A DNA stretch of 64,000 bases, taken from positions 62,001 through 126,000 of the forward strand of contig JAIWNI010000039.1 in the NCBI GenBank assembly GCA_025331435.1, read 5' to 3'. The stretch is from Choanephora cucurbitarum (lineage: Eukaryota; Mucoromycota; Mucoromycetes; Mucorales; Choanephoraceae). This document shows positions 21,879 to 35,900 of the stretch, piece by piece (position 1 is the stretch's first letter; every line of letters begins with the position of its first letter). A program made the translations under genes and the position numbers. The notes beneath the pieces are model-generated. The model did no database searches. It was not told the DNA's origin and worked only from the letters and a program-made list of their open reading frames with translations.

Positions 21879-24020
21879 ATGACAGCTGAAAAAATGAATG
21901 CATACACGAGCTGGATACTTGATAATGGTGGGCGCATGAACAAAATCGAAATCCGAAACGGTAGGGATATTTCTTTTATTTTGAGACCTTTGCTCATCAT
22001 TTTTATTATTAGATAGTGAGGATGCCAACAATGGTGTCTATGCAACTGACCGAGTAGAAGACGGTGAAAGCTTCTTTACTATACCTTTTAAGATTTGCAT
22101 TTCCGAACGCATTGCTCGTCAAGCACTTCCTTTTTGTAGCAAGTATTCTGGTCATGCTGTATCCGCCTTGTTTTTAGTACTTGAGAAGGCCAAGGGGGAA
22201 ACTTCTTTCTATTGGCCTTATATTAACATCCTTCCCAAGTCAATTAAGACAGCAATGTCCTTTGATGAAAAAGATCTCACGTTTGTCAAAAACACAAATC
22301 TAGAATCTGTTGTGAGAGAGAGAAAGGCTAATCTTTATGCAGAGTATGAGGGACTTTTAAACGAGCTGCCCGAAACGTTAGACAAGGAAAGCATTAGCTG
22401 GTAAGATATATTGTATTGCGTTGATAGGTTGTTAACAGACTCCTTGGCAAACCCAACTACAACCGTATAGGGAGGATTTTCTTTGGAGCTTTTCTGTCTT
22501 CTCATCTCGTGCATTTCCCTATACATTGATTGATCCTCATACCGAAGATCAATCAGCACAGGTGCTATGTCCCTTAGCAGACGCTCTCAATCACAAGCCC
22601 AATACAAAAATCACATGGTCCAGAGAAGGTGATATGGACAATGGTTCGCTTACTTTCATTGCAGGTGAAGCTCATAATGCAGGCAATCAAATCTTCAACA
22701 ATTATGGACCCAAGGTATGATTGATGATGCATTTCTCTTTTAAACGCATACTCATTGCTTTTTCTTCTTGCATAGTCAAATGAAGAGTGTAATTATATAC
22801 AAATATATGCATGAACTCTTTAAACTATCTTTGCTAACATACGTAAACAGTATTGCTAGGATATGGTTTTTGTTTTGAGGTAAACTCATTTTTCTCATGC
22901 ATTTAGACAGATGGACTAAGCAATTTTAACAAAGCACAATGAACACGACTTTGTTGCATTGAAGACTAATTTCTCGCAAGACCCCAATGGCCAATTGAAG
23001 CTGGACATTCTAAACCAGTGCCATATATCATCTGGGAACACAGATCCTTTTACTTTCTACATCCATAGACACACAATTCCCGATGTATTCCTCAAAATGA
23101 TGCGTGTGCTTGTAATGAACTCGATGGAGACAAAGTTCTATTCGAAATGCACAGAAGGCTCATTGTTGGACTTCATTGGTTACAGAAATGAAATTATGGC
23201 TTTGAATGTTACCATTTCACTTTTACAGGGCCGCTTAAGTGCATTGAAAACCGTCGTTTTCAAAGATGAGAGTAGCTTGACATCTTGGCAAAAATATGCA
23301 TTGATGTATCGCAAAGGTAACCAGGACAAATGTTAAATCTATACAGGTTTCATCTTGATTCTTAAAAAAGTTCAATTGTAGGCCAAGAAGATATTTATGA
23401 AGCTACTGTCAAAAAAATTGAGGAAACGAAGCGTTTGTTGATACAAAGGATGAAGCAAGATCAAAAAGAGAAATCAATTGCTCCTGTTGCTCCATTCATA
23501 ACCATTTTGAATCCTTCCCATTCCTTTTCTTCTATTGATATTGACTCCGATGATTCGTTTTATACATTGGATCAAGTGGTTATCACTGTTCAAAGTATTT
23601 TAAAGAAGAACCCTGCTTTAGAACAAGTTGTCAAAGATAATTTCGATGATTTAGAAGCAGAAAGAGACATCATCATGATGCTTGGGTTAATTGGTGAGAA
23701 TTCAAAACCAAACAGTCAATATAGAGAGTTTTTTGACAAAGTAACCGAGAGAGCTGTTGTGTAAGCCAATTGCTATATATCGCTTTATATCTTACTTACG
23801 CACATTGTTTATGAATAGAGACAAGCATCTGGAAGAAATAGAAGATGATGTGTTGGAAGAGCTACAGGAAATGTATGAATCTATGGTACCCGCTTTTGCG
23901 GAAGCATATCCATCTGTATTTGATCTGGCTTTGTATAGTTTGGAGGCATTTGTATGGGCAGATTATGTCATTAGCAATTATTCATTGTCTGGCAATCTGT
24001 TCGCTATTGTGCCTTTGTAG
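21879..24020 (+). CDS. SET-domain protein lysine methyltransferase (SETD6/RKM type)
   Basis: Eight coding exons: 21879-21960, 22013-22400, 22471-22714, 22776-22788, 22851-22879, 22935-23316, 23382-23760, 23819-24020, giving about 572 residues. The SET domain is split by an insert, as in the RKM/SETD6 group. Recognisable parts are GVYATDRVEDGESFFTIP, WEDFLWSFSVFSSRAF, CPLADALNHKPN (Asn197-His198, cofactor site) and NNYGPKSNEELLLGYGF. Exon 4 is only 13 bp and exon 5 only 29 bp. Both are needed to build LLLGYGFCFEHNEHDFVALK, so this junction deserves transcript support. The C-terminal half is the helical substrate-binding region. Likely methylates a non-histone protein; the substrate cannot be told. 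Confidence 0.82.
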
Positions 24021-24030
24021 AAAAAACTAC

Positions 24031-24968
24031 TACAGTATGAACTGTAATAACTCGAGGATTTATAAACTCCGAAACTTTATCATGTAACTCATTGTTCTTT
24101 GTTGGTCTTTTCATCACTCTTTTCTTAATAAACATAACAAAAAGAGCACTTTTACTGTTATTCCATCATCTATCTTTCCAAATACGATTATGGTAGAATA
24201 GGTGGTGCTTTTGTCTATAAAAGTAACATTGCTCGGATCGCCAACCTTCCTAAATCAACTGTACAATCAGCTTATAAAGGAATTCAACAAACACCGACCA
24301 CTCTTCCTAAAACTTCAATTGAAAGAAAAAGGCTTCTTTGTCAAACTGATATGAAAGCAATTAAGATGAGCGTTTGTCGTCGACCGACTCAATCAATTAG
24401 GGCTCAACATAGTCCCTTTTTGAGTTCTGACAAGAAAGTTTCTTTGACCGCTTTTCGAGCAACCTTGAGTCGTATGAACTTCAAGTCGCGTGTCGCAACA
24501 AAGAAACCAGCTCTGAAGCGAAGACACAAAGAATTACGTTTAGCTTGGGTCAAGGAAGGGCTACACTGTCCAAAAGCTGATTGGAGTAAGATGATTTGGT
24601 CTGATGAGGCCAAGTTCATCCTAAAGAGTGCTAGTGCTAGAACTAGAGTAATTGAAAAAGATTAAGAAAGGTACAAGAAAAGGTACATTAAGGGCATCCA
24701 CAAGTTTGGTTTGGGTTCTGTGATGGTATCAGGATGCTTTCATGCAAATGGTGTTGGACCTTTAGTCGTACAGCATGGATCAATTGATCAAGAAATGTAT
24801 GTTCAATGCTTGGTCAATTATTATCTTCTTTGTATTGAGAAATTGACAAAGAACATCAGCATTGACTACATATTGCAGGAAGACAATGCCTCATGCCATG
24901 TAGGAGCATAAACCAGCAAGATACTCTTTAATTTTCATGATCCGCGAGTTATTTCGGTTCACACTGTG
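24031..24968 (+). mobile_element. Decayed Tc1-type transposon
   Basis: Ends show inverted similarity: left TACAGTATGAACTGTAATAA with CTCGAGGAT following, right (reverse-complemented) CACAGTGTGAACCGAAATAA with CTCGCGGAT following. The interior encodes a broken Tc1-type transposase in the plus direction: SRMNFKSRVATKKPALKRR, then ADWSKMIWSDEAKF (first acidic residue), then GLGSVMVSGCFHANGVGPLV and YILQEDNASCH (second acidic residue). Stops at 24663 and 24909 and the missing C-terminal part show it is dead. The right edge is approximate. A shorter relative lies at 57478-57756. Confidence 0.7.
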
Positions 24969-25106
24969 GTCTAAACGCAATAGGAAAAACTCAAAAAAGC
25001 TTGAACAGATACGTTTTGAAAGTTTTATTACAAGTTGAAGTAAGTAAAAGTTAAATACAATTTTTCTTAAAAAGACAATTAACCTTTGATTTACACTTAG
25101 AAGCTT

Positions 25107-26014
25107 TTGCAGTTAAGATGTTTGGCAGCTACAGGAAGAGAACACTCAGCAGTTAATGTTAACAACACATCACAAAACGAACAAGTAAACATTGCTGGCG
25201 TCGACAACATAACCATGAGTCAATCTGTAAGTAAAACAAACAAAACTAGATGTATTCGTATAAACTACCCTCTTAAGCGTAACGAGCGATGTGCTCTTCA
25301 TGATATAGTGAATTAGGTGCTTGTTTTCTCACTGGAATATGATTAACTTTACTGATTCTCCTAGAGGCTGAAACGAATGTAGATGAAGGCTCATCAATAT
25401 ATAAAATCCATCAACTTCCTACGCCGGCTGAGCGCCCTTATAAACCCAAGTTGCGTAAACTTCAAGCTGAAGCTTTAGGTCGGTTTATCCGCTTTGAAAC
25501 TTCATTTTCTCAAACCAACTTAACGTCAGAAAATCTTTACAACCAATACAGAAACGAACAAAAAGAAAAGTGCTCGCTTAAATCATTTGGTTTATTTGAT
25601 CATGTCGTTGAATTGTTAGACAGTGAAACCGGTTATGAATTATTCCTTGAAAAAATGTGGACATCGAAGCTTAGTACGAAACAAGACAATCGCAAAGACA
25701 CCTTCTTCGATATAATAAGATATTCTCTCACAGCCTTCCATCATGTTTGCAAATCACCTCCAAATTATCTTTCGAATAATGAAAGAACACATTTTGTTGA
25801 AAACATCATGCCATCATCATTATCAGCACTACGAAAATCACTTGATTTCATTGAATTTATGTATGTTTGCGAACTAGAATGTTCTGTGCAGGAACTCATC
25901 TGTTTTTTTTGTTTTCTTAAGAAGCTTGCCATGAAAACCAAAGGATCCAGAAACAGCTCATTAGAGAAAGCATTGGCTGTAGCTCCTTCAATGACCCTAC
26001 CATTGGATCAGTAA
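25107..26014 (+). CDS. Lineage-specific protein of unknown function, 5' end uncertain
   Basis: Two coding pieces joined by an intron (donor GTAAGT at 25230, acceptor ...CTAGAG| at about 25366). The open part before the donor begins at 25107 without an ATG. An in-frame ATG at 25215 gives MSQSAETNVDE, and a further upstream exon is possible since CACTTAG precedes AAGCTT. The second piece runs to the stop at 26014 and contains RPYKPKLRKLQAEALGRFIR, SLKSFGLFDHVVELLDSETG and NNERTHFVENIMPSS. The NxERTxxVE signature is shared with the broken gene at 9906-10696. Compared with that gene the C-terminal half looks missing, so it may be truncated. No known domain recognised. It lies directly behind a dead Tc1 element. 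Confidence 0.5.
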
Positions 26015-26948
26015 TAAAAGACGATTGATATCCCTTCATCTTCTCTCTCCCTTCGTATCATCAAGTGATAATGTAATCGTAAAACAAATATACCACATCT
26101 ATAATTTATTCTAAAAAAATTAGACCAAAGCAAATTTATCGTTAAATAAAAACTTCCACTACATTCAAGAAGTGTTTAGATTAAAATTCCAATTCATGTT
26201 CTAAGTTCCATTGCACTGCTGAGTGTGGAAGCACTAAAGTTTGAAAAATCGTGCTTTTTGATGATTTGACAGTAGAATGACTTAGTCAATCTTAAGATAC
26301 TAACAAGATTGAATATGTATTCTAAAAGCTTCCATTATGCTGCCACTTGGTGCTTGACAATACGCTATATGAAAATTTTGTATGCGCTTATTGACATTTT
26401 GAAAACTGCTGATTGGATTTTTTCTACGCTTATTGATTTTGAGTATCTCAATCAATTCTGTTAGAATTAATCTCGACACTTGAATTACCAACTTAAACAT
26501 AAGAATACAGAATAAGAAATGTGTAGCCCAACCTCCACACCCTTTTTGACCTCGTTCAAAAGATATATTTAGCTTTTTTTTATCGCTGACTTTAAATAAA
26601 AAGAAGGTAAAGTAATCATATTTCTTATTTTGTATTCTTATGTCTAAGTTGGCAAATAAATATGCAATTTACTTCTTTGAAAGTGCGCAAATAACTTTTC
26701 TGTTTGGTGTACATGAGTGCTAGTATAATATGCAATAATCAAGCCATGTCAGATATCGAGCCAAGAAATGAAAAATATGAGATACAACTGATCGTCTGTC
26801 TCATATATTATTGACTTTCTTTTAAATTGCTATTTTAAATTTTCATTGCAAGTTTTAATTTTCTTTATATATTTCACATTCATTGTGTAACTTCTTCTTT
26901 TCTCCTTCCCCTTTTATAAAGTATTAGATTAGAAGAGAAAAGAGCCCT
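26015..26948. other. Intergenic, includes the Fmp27 promoter
   Basis: AT-rich, no gene seen. CT-rich sequence (CTTCTTCTTTTCTCC) lies about 60 bp upstream of the next start codon, the usual look of promoters in this window. Confidence 0.5.
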
Positions 26949-29900
26949 ATGTCTCTCAATATCTATCATTGTATAGTCATAGTATTGGCACTATGGGTAC
27001 TGCGCCTATTCTTGCGTACAACACTTGCATTTCGCTTTCACTTCTGTTTTGGACGTATTGGATTCTTCTCAATCAGTGATGTTCAGTATCATCATCACAA
27101 ATCTTCGGAAACAGCACTTTGGTCAGTGAAGATCGGGAAAGTTAAGCTTCGAATGCAAAAGCGCCCAACCCTGAATTCGCCTGTACCTTTCATTACATTA
27201 TATGTAAGTGGAATAGATATTCAAGTACACAACTTGGCTGCCTTAGTTGCCCATCGAGTCCAAAGAAAGCAACAAAAGAAACAACATCAACTCAGCAAAC
27301 GGTTTTCTCGTGTGAGTCATTCTCTCAACAAAATACCATGGTGGTATTCATTGTCTGTTGTCAAGCAATTTTTCAAAATTACATCGGCCTTACCAGCTCA
27401 ACTACTTATGGCTGGATTAGCCAATTATGTGGATGTCCATCTAGAGGATTTCTGCCTAAAGATAGAAGAAAAGGCTAAACTCAAAGTAAAGAACATCAAA
27501 TTTAGTTCTGTCCTGTTTGCAAACATAGCAGAGAAGAGGAACGAAAGCCAGATACCCAATTCCATACCTAGTCGCCCCAGAATACCAAACAAGTTTAGAA
27601 AGAGCTATCAAAGACACTCACTGAAGCGCGCCGAGCATTTGTTTAAGGAGAAGTTTTTCGAAATTAGAGTTGATATTGGAGCTATATCTCTTGATGAAGA
27701 ACAAAGCAATATGTTGGCATTACCTTCAGGGGGACATGTCTCAGTCTCTTGTCACTTTTCAGCAGGCTGTGTGACACTCAAGGATATTGATATCAACACA
27801 CGCATTGATAAGTTTCATATTCATTTGAATCCAATTGTGTCATTCATTCAATACATGAAGCAATTCAAACAAAAGAAAGAGCACATAGTAGAACAAAGTA
27901 TAGAGGATTTACCAAAGAATAGAAAGTCAATGATACTCCAAGTGTTACGTTCTGCTTCACTGACAATTGAAGAGACAGCGATAAAAGTCAAGCATACAGA
28001 AGACGTTACAACAAACTTGGTAGTAAACAATGCCTGCTTCAATGTCTTATCTGAAGCAAACATTGCTTATATCGAGCCTTACTACAAGATCAACAATACC
28101 TATGATTCGGTTGCCTGGGACATATTTGATCCTCAGAAATCAATCAGAATGATGCATATACCCAGCACAAGATTGTCAGCAAGCATTTCGCACAGCCTAT
28201 TCAGCTCCATTGCAGAAACAGAGCTTGATTCAATTCCTTCTGACTTTGACCACAGGGCATCACTTTTAGACGATTTGAAGCCAAACAAGCGATATGTAAA
28301 TATTTCGTTGGCTATTGATGAACCTTTGATTTCTTTAGACATACGCAACAAGGATTTGATAGAAAAACTGAAGTCCAAATCAGAAACAACAGTGAAGAAG
28401 GACACAAAGCGGACTATGTGCACATTCAAGAATTTGCCTCGAAGTACTTTTAGTTTCAATATCAACCATCCTTCAATTAAGTTGGAAAGCGGCGTTAGTC
28501 AGACAGGTGTCATCTCTTGGTCTGTCATCTCATTTCAATTTGACGGTCAGTACACTGCACAAAAGAATCGACCTAGGTCAATTATTCCTCGCGCATTCAA
28601 GCCAGTTGCAACTACGTTACATGATGATGAGCAATCTGGATCTAGAGCAAATTCAACGAGTACTCAGCATTCTCGAACTTCTTGGACCAATCTGTTTAGA
28701 AGAAGCTGGAGGATGAAAGACGATGGCGCCCATATGGAAAAAGCTTCAAAATGGTACTATACAACTTCATTTGATTTCTCGGCACAAAACAATATATTTG
28801 ATATCGTAAATGATGATGCTCCAGTAAAAAGGCATCCCTACTTTTTCTCAATTGAGCAACTTGAGCTCAAGACAAGCTTGAGAATGGATGTCTCTTTTGA
28901 AGAAAATCCATACACATCACAGCAAATTCAGCTCATTTGGGATTTAAATGCATACCATATTGGAATTGAAGCAGAATGTCGAAAGCCAGTCCTAAATTTG
29001 TGGATCAAATTAGAAGACAAGAAGACAAGCCAACTAGAATACTGGGTAAAAGAAATTCTCGCACCTCTCTCTAGTGCAAAGAGGCAAAAGGAGCAAAAGA
29101 AGGACGTATCTCAAGATAAGAATAGTATAACATACGATGTACTTTCGGTTATAAAAATGCAAGTGAATGTGTTAGACACTTCATTCGTATTTGAAGGTTT
29201 GGATCGTGGTATCAAAGGGCACAGAGAAGTACCTGATGGCTATTTGGATAATGCTCCCACAAAAGATATCGATGCTCGAATTGCTCTTTCAGTTGCAAAA
29301 GTATCATGGTCATTCAATGGCTCTCGCGTTTTCGGAAAGCGCAAACACAAGATTGCTTCAGGCGAAGTGTCAGCCGAATCAGATCATGAGGATACCAAAG
29401 GAAAGTCTTTCAGCTATGAAGAATCCAACCAAACCGCTTTTGGTACTTCGCGCTTATCTCTGCAACATATTGTCGTCGACAGATACTTTAATATCAACAA
29501 CGAGTGTGATTGGAAACATGATGGGCAAAATAGAACAACCGTGATGTGGATTTCTCGTGTCAACACTCGCACTGAATACCTTTTATGTCAAGATTCCCAT
29601 TGTGTCAACGTCTCTCCTTCTGTGGTTATAAAAAAGATCGGGTTGGAGTACTCTATCACAAACCATTATGCTTGTCTGGTTACGGCTCTTTCCACCTTAA
29701 ATAATCTGAAAAGGCTGTTTCCTAAAAAGGATAAAGGAGCTCAAGCAAGCCATAAAGCAAAAAGGGTATCTTTGCAAGATGTTCAGTTTCAATTGAATCG
29801 CGCAGATGTTCATGTTTATCTACCAGGTGGCCAAACCGAGCTATACCTAAGAACTGATAACTTACGAACTCATTGGAAGGGAAGTAAAGATAAGCTTCCT

Positions 29901-32900
29901 CGTACAGTTGTTCAGAACATCACTCTATTTGGTGCAGCACCTTACAAAGATAATTGCTGGGATCAATTGGTGGAAATAGACAGTCTTTGCTTATCAGTTG
30001 AAAAACCATCAGAAGGTTTAGATGCCTTGAAGCAGTTATCGATGGCCAAACTATATTTGCGAATTCCTTATGGCTACGAGATGTGTAATGTTCTAGATGG
30101 TACAGTCACTTTAATGAAGGGTATAAAGGCGACACACGCTCGGTTATTGAAGGACATACCCTTTTTATTCTTTGGACCGAGTGAAAAAAAAGAGCCTGCA
30201 ATTATACAGCCTATCCGTCTCATGTGTAACCTGCTTACTGTTCAATTTGAAGACGATCCATTTGAAGCAAGACTCAGAATGATTTGGAGGACTGGTGTAG
30301 CAGAACAAGTCAACCGTATCGCTATTCAAGATGCGTTTGAAGCAAAAGCGCAGGCTTTGTTGGGCCAATCAAACAATGGAGATTACACAAATGAAGGCAA
30401 GCTACAAAAATGCACAATGTTTTCAGTTGATTATATACTAACTTTTTTAAAATGATCTTAAAGATATATCGAAAAAGTTAGAAGCAGATGCTCGAGTTAG
30501 TGAAGCATGGCAAGGTCTTCAGAAACATAATTCAAAGTCTTGGAAGCGTCACATAGATAGCTCTCTTTCAAAAGAATTATCCGCTTATGACAAAATTCAA
30601 GAGGGTCATTATAGACATTCAGCTATTGCTGGTCAACTAGATGAAAGCTCAGACAGTTTGCCTAATGAAGAGATCTCCCAATTAGTTAGCATGTTCTGCA
30701 TCGATATTGTTGATTTGCCAAAGTATCCGCCCCTTTTGAATTTTACTATCAAAAACAGTACGTTTGATTTTAGACCACCCGAGTTTGATCTCAGCAGCAC
30801 TAGACAATTTATGCATGATGTTGGTAAGGGCCAGCCTTTAGATAAGCCTTCATCAACCATGATACCTTTCTATTTGCATTGGAAAGCTGGTGAAACATGG
30901 GCTCAAATACGTGATTATCCTTTGCCGATCTTTTTGGTTCCATCTGATAATAGCCGGGTTGAAGAAGTAGCAACAAGTGATCTTGAAGAGCCGGCAGTAG
31001 CTTGGTCGCTTTCTGGCAACTATGTTCTTGCAGATGATATGGGCGACTTGGAAGGTACACGTCAAATACATATCCTTATGATTGATGAAGACCATACTGG
31101 TTACGCAATCGATATAGCCCGTACCAGTACACCACTCAAGTTTTATTCTATTGTGAATATTGACGTTCACAACTCAAGCTTATCCCAGCTTTGTTGGTCA
31201 ATACCTTATCAGCCTGCCATACAAGATATAATGCGTGTACTCGACACATTTACAAAGCCACCAGCTGACCCATCTGATAAGGTTGGGTTTTGGGATAAGC
31301 TTAGATTGATTATTCATACTAGAGCAAAAATTTCTTTTACTGGGGGAGGTGATCTTGCTATTGTCATGAAAGGCTCCCGAGACCCCTACGATATTAGCGA
31401 AAAAGGATTTGGTCTTGCTAAGGTATGGAGAAACGATGTTGTTTGCCTATTGGGACATGAAAACAACGAAGGTGAATTTATGCAAATCATCAGTGGCGAT
31501 TATGCTTTTGGTGTACCTGATCTGGTACACGGTGGTTACATTGCCCCTTATGTTGTTGGATCCAGTTACCCTATCGACAATACAAAGAGTGGAAGAGCTC
31601 GTCAGTCATTTTCTTCGTTCAATTCGTCGAATCTTTCAAAAGATCGAGAATCTCGATTTGTCAAGATTGCACTTAAATTATCTGGTGGTATTCGAATGGG
31701 CATAGGCTGTGTTTTGGAGCGAGCTTGTCATTCTGATTGTAATATATGTGATGAAAACAATGCAGATATATCCTCTGAAGAAAGAAATTTACATAAACAA
31801 AAGCTACTAGAATTCCTGCCTCACTATCACGTCAAGTTAAAGGCACCACAACATGTTCATGAAAAGGTAAAGTACTATAGAAGTCATACAATACTAATTA
31901 AAACGTTATGTGAGCAATTTAATAATTAACCGAAATATATAGGATTATGATGCTTATAAAGGGTTTAGATCAGATTTCATCCACTTTTCTATTAGTATAA
32001 TCAAGTTATCTCCCTACGAAGAAACAGATACTGATAGAGGAAATGTTGTTGGAAATTCAATGCATTTAAGTCCAGGATTTATGGATCATTTTGTGTCTTG
32101 GTTCAGGCTTTTTGGTGGTGCTATGAGTTACCCATTGCGTAGTGGCTCCCTCTTCCCCAAGTTGGACAAACGAGCGTCCAAGAAATTCGGCAGACATATG
32201 AAGACGATGAAATACAAGATTGTGGTCAATCCTCTTACCATCGGCTACTTTCTAAAAGACAGCAATATCGAAGCTGAAAATATTGCTATGGAAGAAACAG
32301 GTGATGTTGTTGGTCTCAAAGGTTTTGTGAAGAACTTTAGCGTCGATATGCATATGCAAAGAGAAATCATCAATATTTCTGATTACAAGTTGGACCAGAA
32401 GCGACTGAAAGCTAATTGGCCTATTGCCGAAGCTGAAGTGCAGCTAAGAAATGTTGACCTGCGAGCTGTACTTGCTACATATTTGAATGAAAACAATAAC
32501 GAACTTGTCAACTCCTTAGATAACATGAATGGAAATGATCATATTGATTATATGTCAGACAGTAGCGACCATGGTCTAAACATGATGGAAGGACTAAACT
32601 ACAAATTCGTTAACGATTCAGAATCTGCTGACTGGGTAGATCTAGACGATTTTATTGAAATGGGTATCCCTACACCTCATGCTCTTCCTAATATTCAAGT
32701 CTTGCCGTTTTCATTTATACCGCGCATCCACTATCTTCGCCAAACTAATCGAGATGAAATGGAAAAGTACAAGTATCTGCGCAAGACTCATGATTGTATC
32801 TTTGGATCAGCAGCTAGTAAGTGGTTTGATTTTTCCTCTTTTTTTTTTATTACGCATTCTCCTAACACTCTTGCTTTCTTGTAAGGTGTTCGTGAAACTC

Positions 32901-35900
32901 AAATGGAACTACTTCGTGACAGAAGTAAGAGCATTGATGTTCAGATAAGAAAGCATCAAACGCGCCTGCACAACATTGAATCCAAGCGTCTTCAGCATGG
33001 ATCAGATGAAAAGTCTTTAGAAGAGATGGTAAGTTTTCACATACTGTTTATAGCTATCTTCGTTTTCTCATATGTTTATTCAATGAAAATAGTCAGATGC
33101 TATTGTAGACAAAACTCGCATACTGTATGAAAAAAGAGAATTGCTTCAGAAATACCTCAGAGAGCTTTCAATGCAGTCGACATCAGATATGAATCAGGAC
33201 GACAAATCAGGCAATCAATCTTATTCCTCAATCTTTGGCAAAGACTCACTTACGCAATGGGAAGAGCTATTGGGCCCTTTCAAACAACGGTATATATTAC
33301 ATAATCCTCAGATTGTTTGGAACAATTCTGTCAGAAATGTACTTTACCATGCAATGGATCTGCGAGACCATCGACGAGCATTATCTTATTACATGACTGC
33401 TCGTACTATCAAATTCTTGAGGGATCTGATTGATACAGCCGACAACAAGTACAACTCAAGTCACAAGCAATTTGATTTTGATAGTGATGAAGGCGGTATG
33501 GACAACTCAATGGCCGAAGAATTAATTGCAAAGCTGCTGGAAGAACAAAGCACTAAATTTTACGTACCAAATGAGACTGACGAGGAAAAGGCAACAGGCA
33601 GTGATGATTTTGATGAAGTCGATATGTCCCTGAGTGACAACGTGAATAGCCCAAGCATGCAATTGAAATCCATTCCTAGGAGTTACAAAATGAAGACAAG
33701 TTATTTGATTGATCTACTTAATCCTCAGATCAGTCTGCAGAGTGATTGCGATCCAAACAACATTGTTCTTGTGGCTAATGAACGAACACAAGTCAAAGGC
33801 TTAAATATTGTGGATGAGACAGACCCTGACATTGAAATGGAAATGGTAAAGCATCGTACAGTTGTCAGCTTACAAAATGTCCAGTTTTTCGTTGCAAAGA
33901 AGGAGCAGTTCGACAGTGTTGACCTATTGCTTGATAATCATTATGGTGCAAAAGACAGCGATCACTGGCTTACTTGGATCCCACCTGAGATGCTTATTAG
34001 CTATGCCAAAGGTTTCGAACAATTTCAACGTATTGGCGACCGTATTGAGGCAACTTTGCAATATGACAAATACAATCCTCTAAGAATTAAGATGAATTCT
34101 ACAGTTCATTCTCAAGATCATCCATTTGAAGATTATTGCGATTCAGTTCAACTCAATTTCCCTAACTTGAAACTAGTTATGGACTCTGCTCAATACAATG
34201 CTATATATCAGGTAGCCACTGATTTATTGCTTTATAAGGAACCTGCAAAAAAGGAGCGACTTGCTCGATTGCGTGAGATCATGATGGCTGCAGACCGCGC
34301 CAGTCCATACGAAGTGACAGAGAAAATTGTAGAACTACAAAATAGAGCTAGACAATTGATTGCTGCTAGAGACCAATACCGCCAAATAGCTTACATGATG
34401 GATGAAAAGCATATAGAAGAGCTCAAGTCTATTCGATTGGATCTGTTTGATACACAAGAAGAGCTTTATCTCGGCATGGAAGCAATTAAGTTGATGCAAA
34501 GCAATCATCGTAAAGAGTACGATGAGCATAAAATCAACCTCAAGTTTGTTTTCTGCGCTCAAAAAATCGAATGGGAGATGCTTTCAAAGGGCGATGTACC
34601 TCTTTGCGAATGTACACTTAATAATCTTACTTTCAACTTCGTTAGCAAAGAAGACCATTCTTCATCAAACACGCTTGAAGTTGATTTGGTACAAGTGAAG
34701 AATGTTTCTCCATCCCCTGTATTTGTAGACGTACTTGGACCTTATTTCGATAGTCGCAAACCTTATGACTTCTCACGTCATAAGATGCTTCGATGCTACT
34801 TCGTATCACTGGCTCCTGTAGGTGGTATTCCTGTCATTCAGCACTTAGAAATCAACCTTCACCCGATGCGTGTACAAATGACTTACAGCTTTGGTAAAGC
34901 TCTGGCCTACTATTTGTTTCCTCCCGAAAAGTCTCAAAAACAAATTGAAGCTACACATATAACCACATCCATTTCTACACCTACAATCGCTTTAACTACA
35001 GACTCAGAATCAGCTATATCTGATCTTCCTGCCAGCTCAGATCAAAGCCAAACAGGAATGACTGAGCATACGGAGAGGAATGCTCAGCAGCAGCTAAAAT
35101 CAAATAGCTCTGCTGCCAATGGTGCCAATCAAAGCACTTCAGCGCCAACTTCGCTCAGCAATAATATACCAACCCTTGAAATGTCAAAGATGAACGCGGG
35201 TAGTACTGTACAGCCTCCCTTGCGTGAAGACGATGAACCGGTTGATAATTCCTCCTCAAGTAGAAGATCGAAGAGAAGCAATCAACAAAAACTAAGTAAA
35301 AACAAAGCCTCTGACGATTTGTCTGTTATGAAGAAGAGAGCATCAAGTAATAGAACCTTCATTCTTGTAAAAATACCAGGAGCAAGACATTGTCTAAGCT
35401 ATCAGGTACGTTTTACTACAAATCTTTATATATACAACATTGCCGTGTTTCAAAAGAGTATGAGATCATGAATGGGACTAAGCTTTCTTTTTCTTGTTTG
35501 ATTAGGGCGCCAAAGAAAAAAATATTGAAGATCTAAGAGATTTTGCTTTTGAGCAACCAAAACTGGAGTTTAGAAACGAAACTTGGTCTTGGTTCGAGTT
35601 AGCCTCTAACATTAAAAAAGGTGAGGAAACTATACCAACGAACATGAGTATATGGCTAACAAATCAAACAACCAAACATACCAGATTTCATGAAAGCAGC
35701 ATTGCTTCACAACAGTACAGCATTACTGAAAGAAAAACTCTTACGACGTCATCCTCGTGAAAACAACAAGATATTTGAATCTACTGCTTCTCTAAACGGT
35801 TCTATATCGAATTATAACAGTGAACCAAACAGTAGAGCATTTGATGTAGACAATATTTCAGAAAGCTCAAGAGATGATATAGACGATTATATAGACATAA

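Noticed and set aside
22880..22934. Apparent frameshift in the SET-domain gene
   Set aside because: Taking GAG|GTAAAC as donor and AACAAAG| as acceptor gives a continuous frame, so no break is needed.
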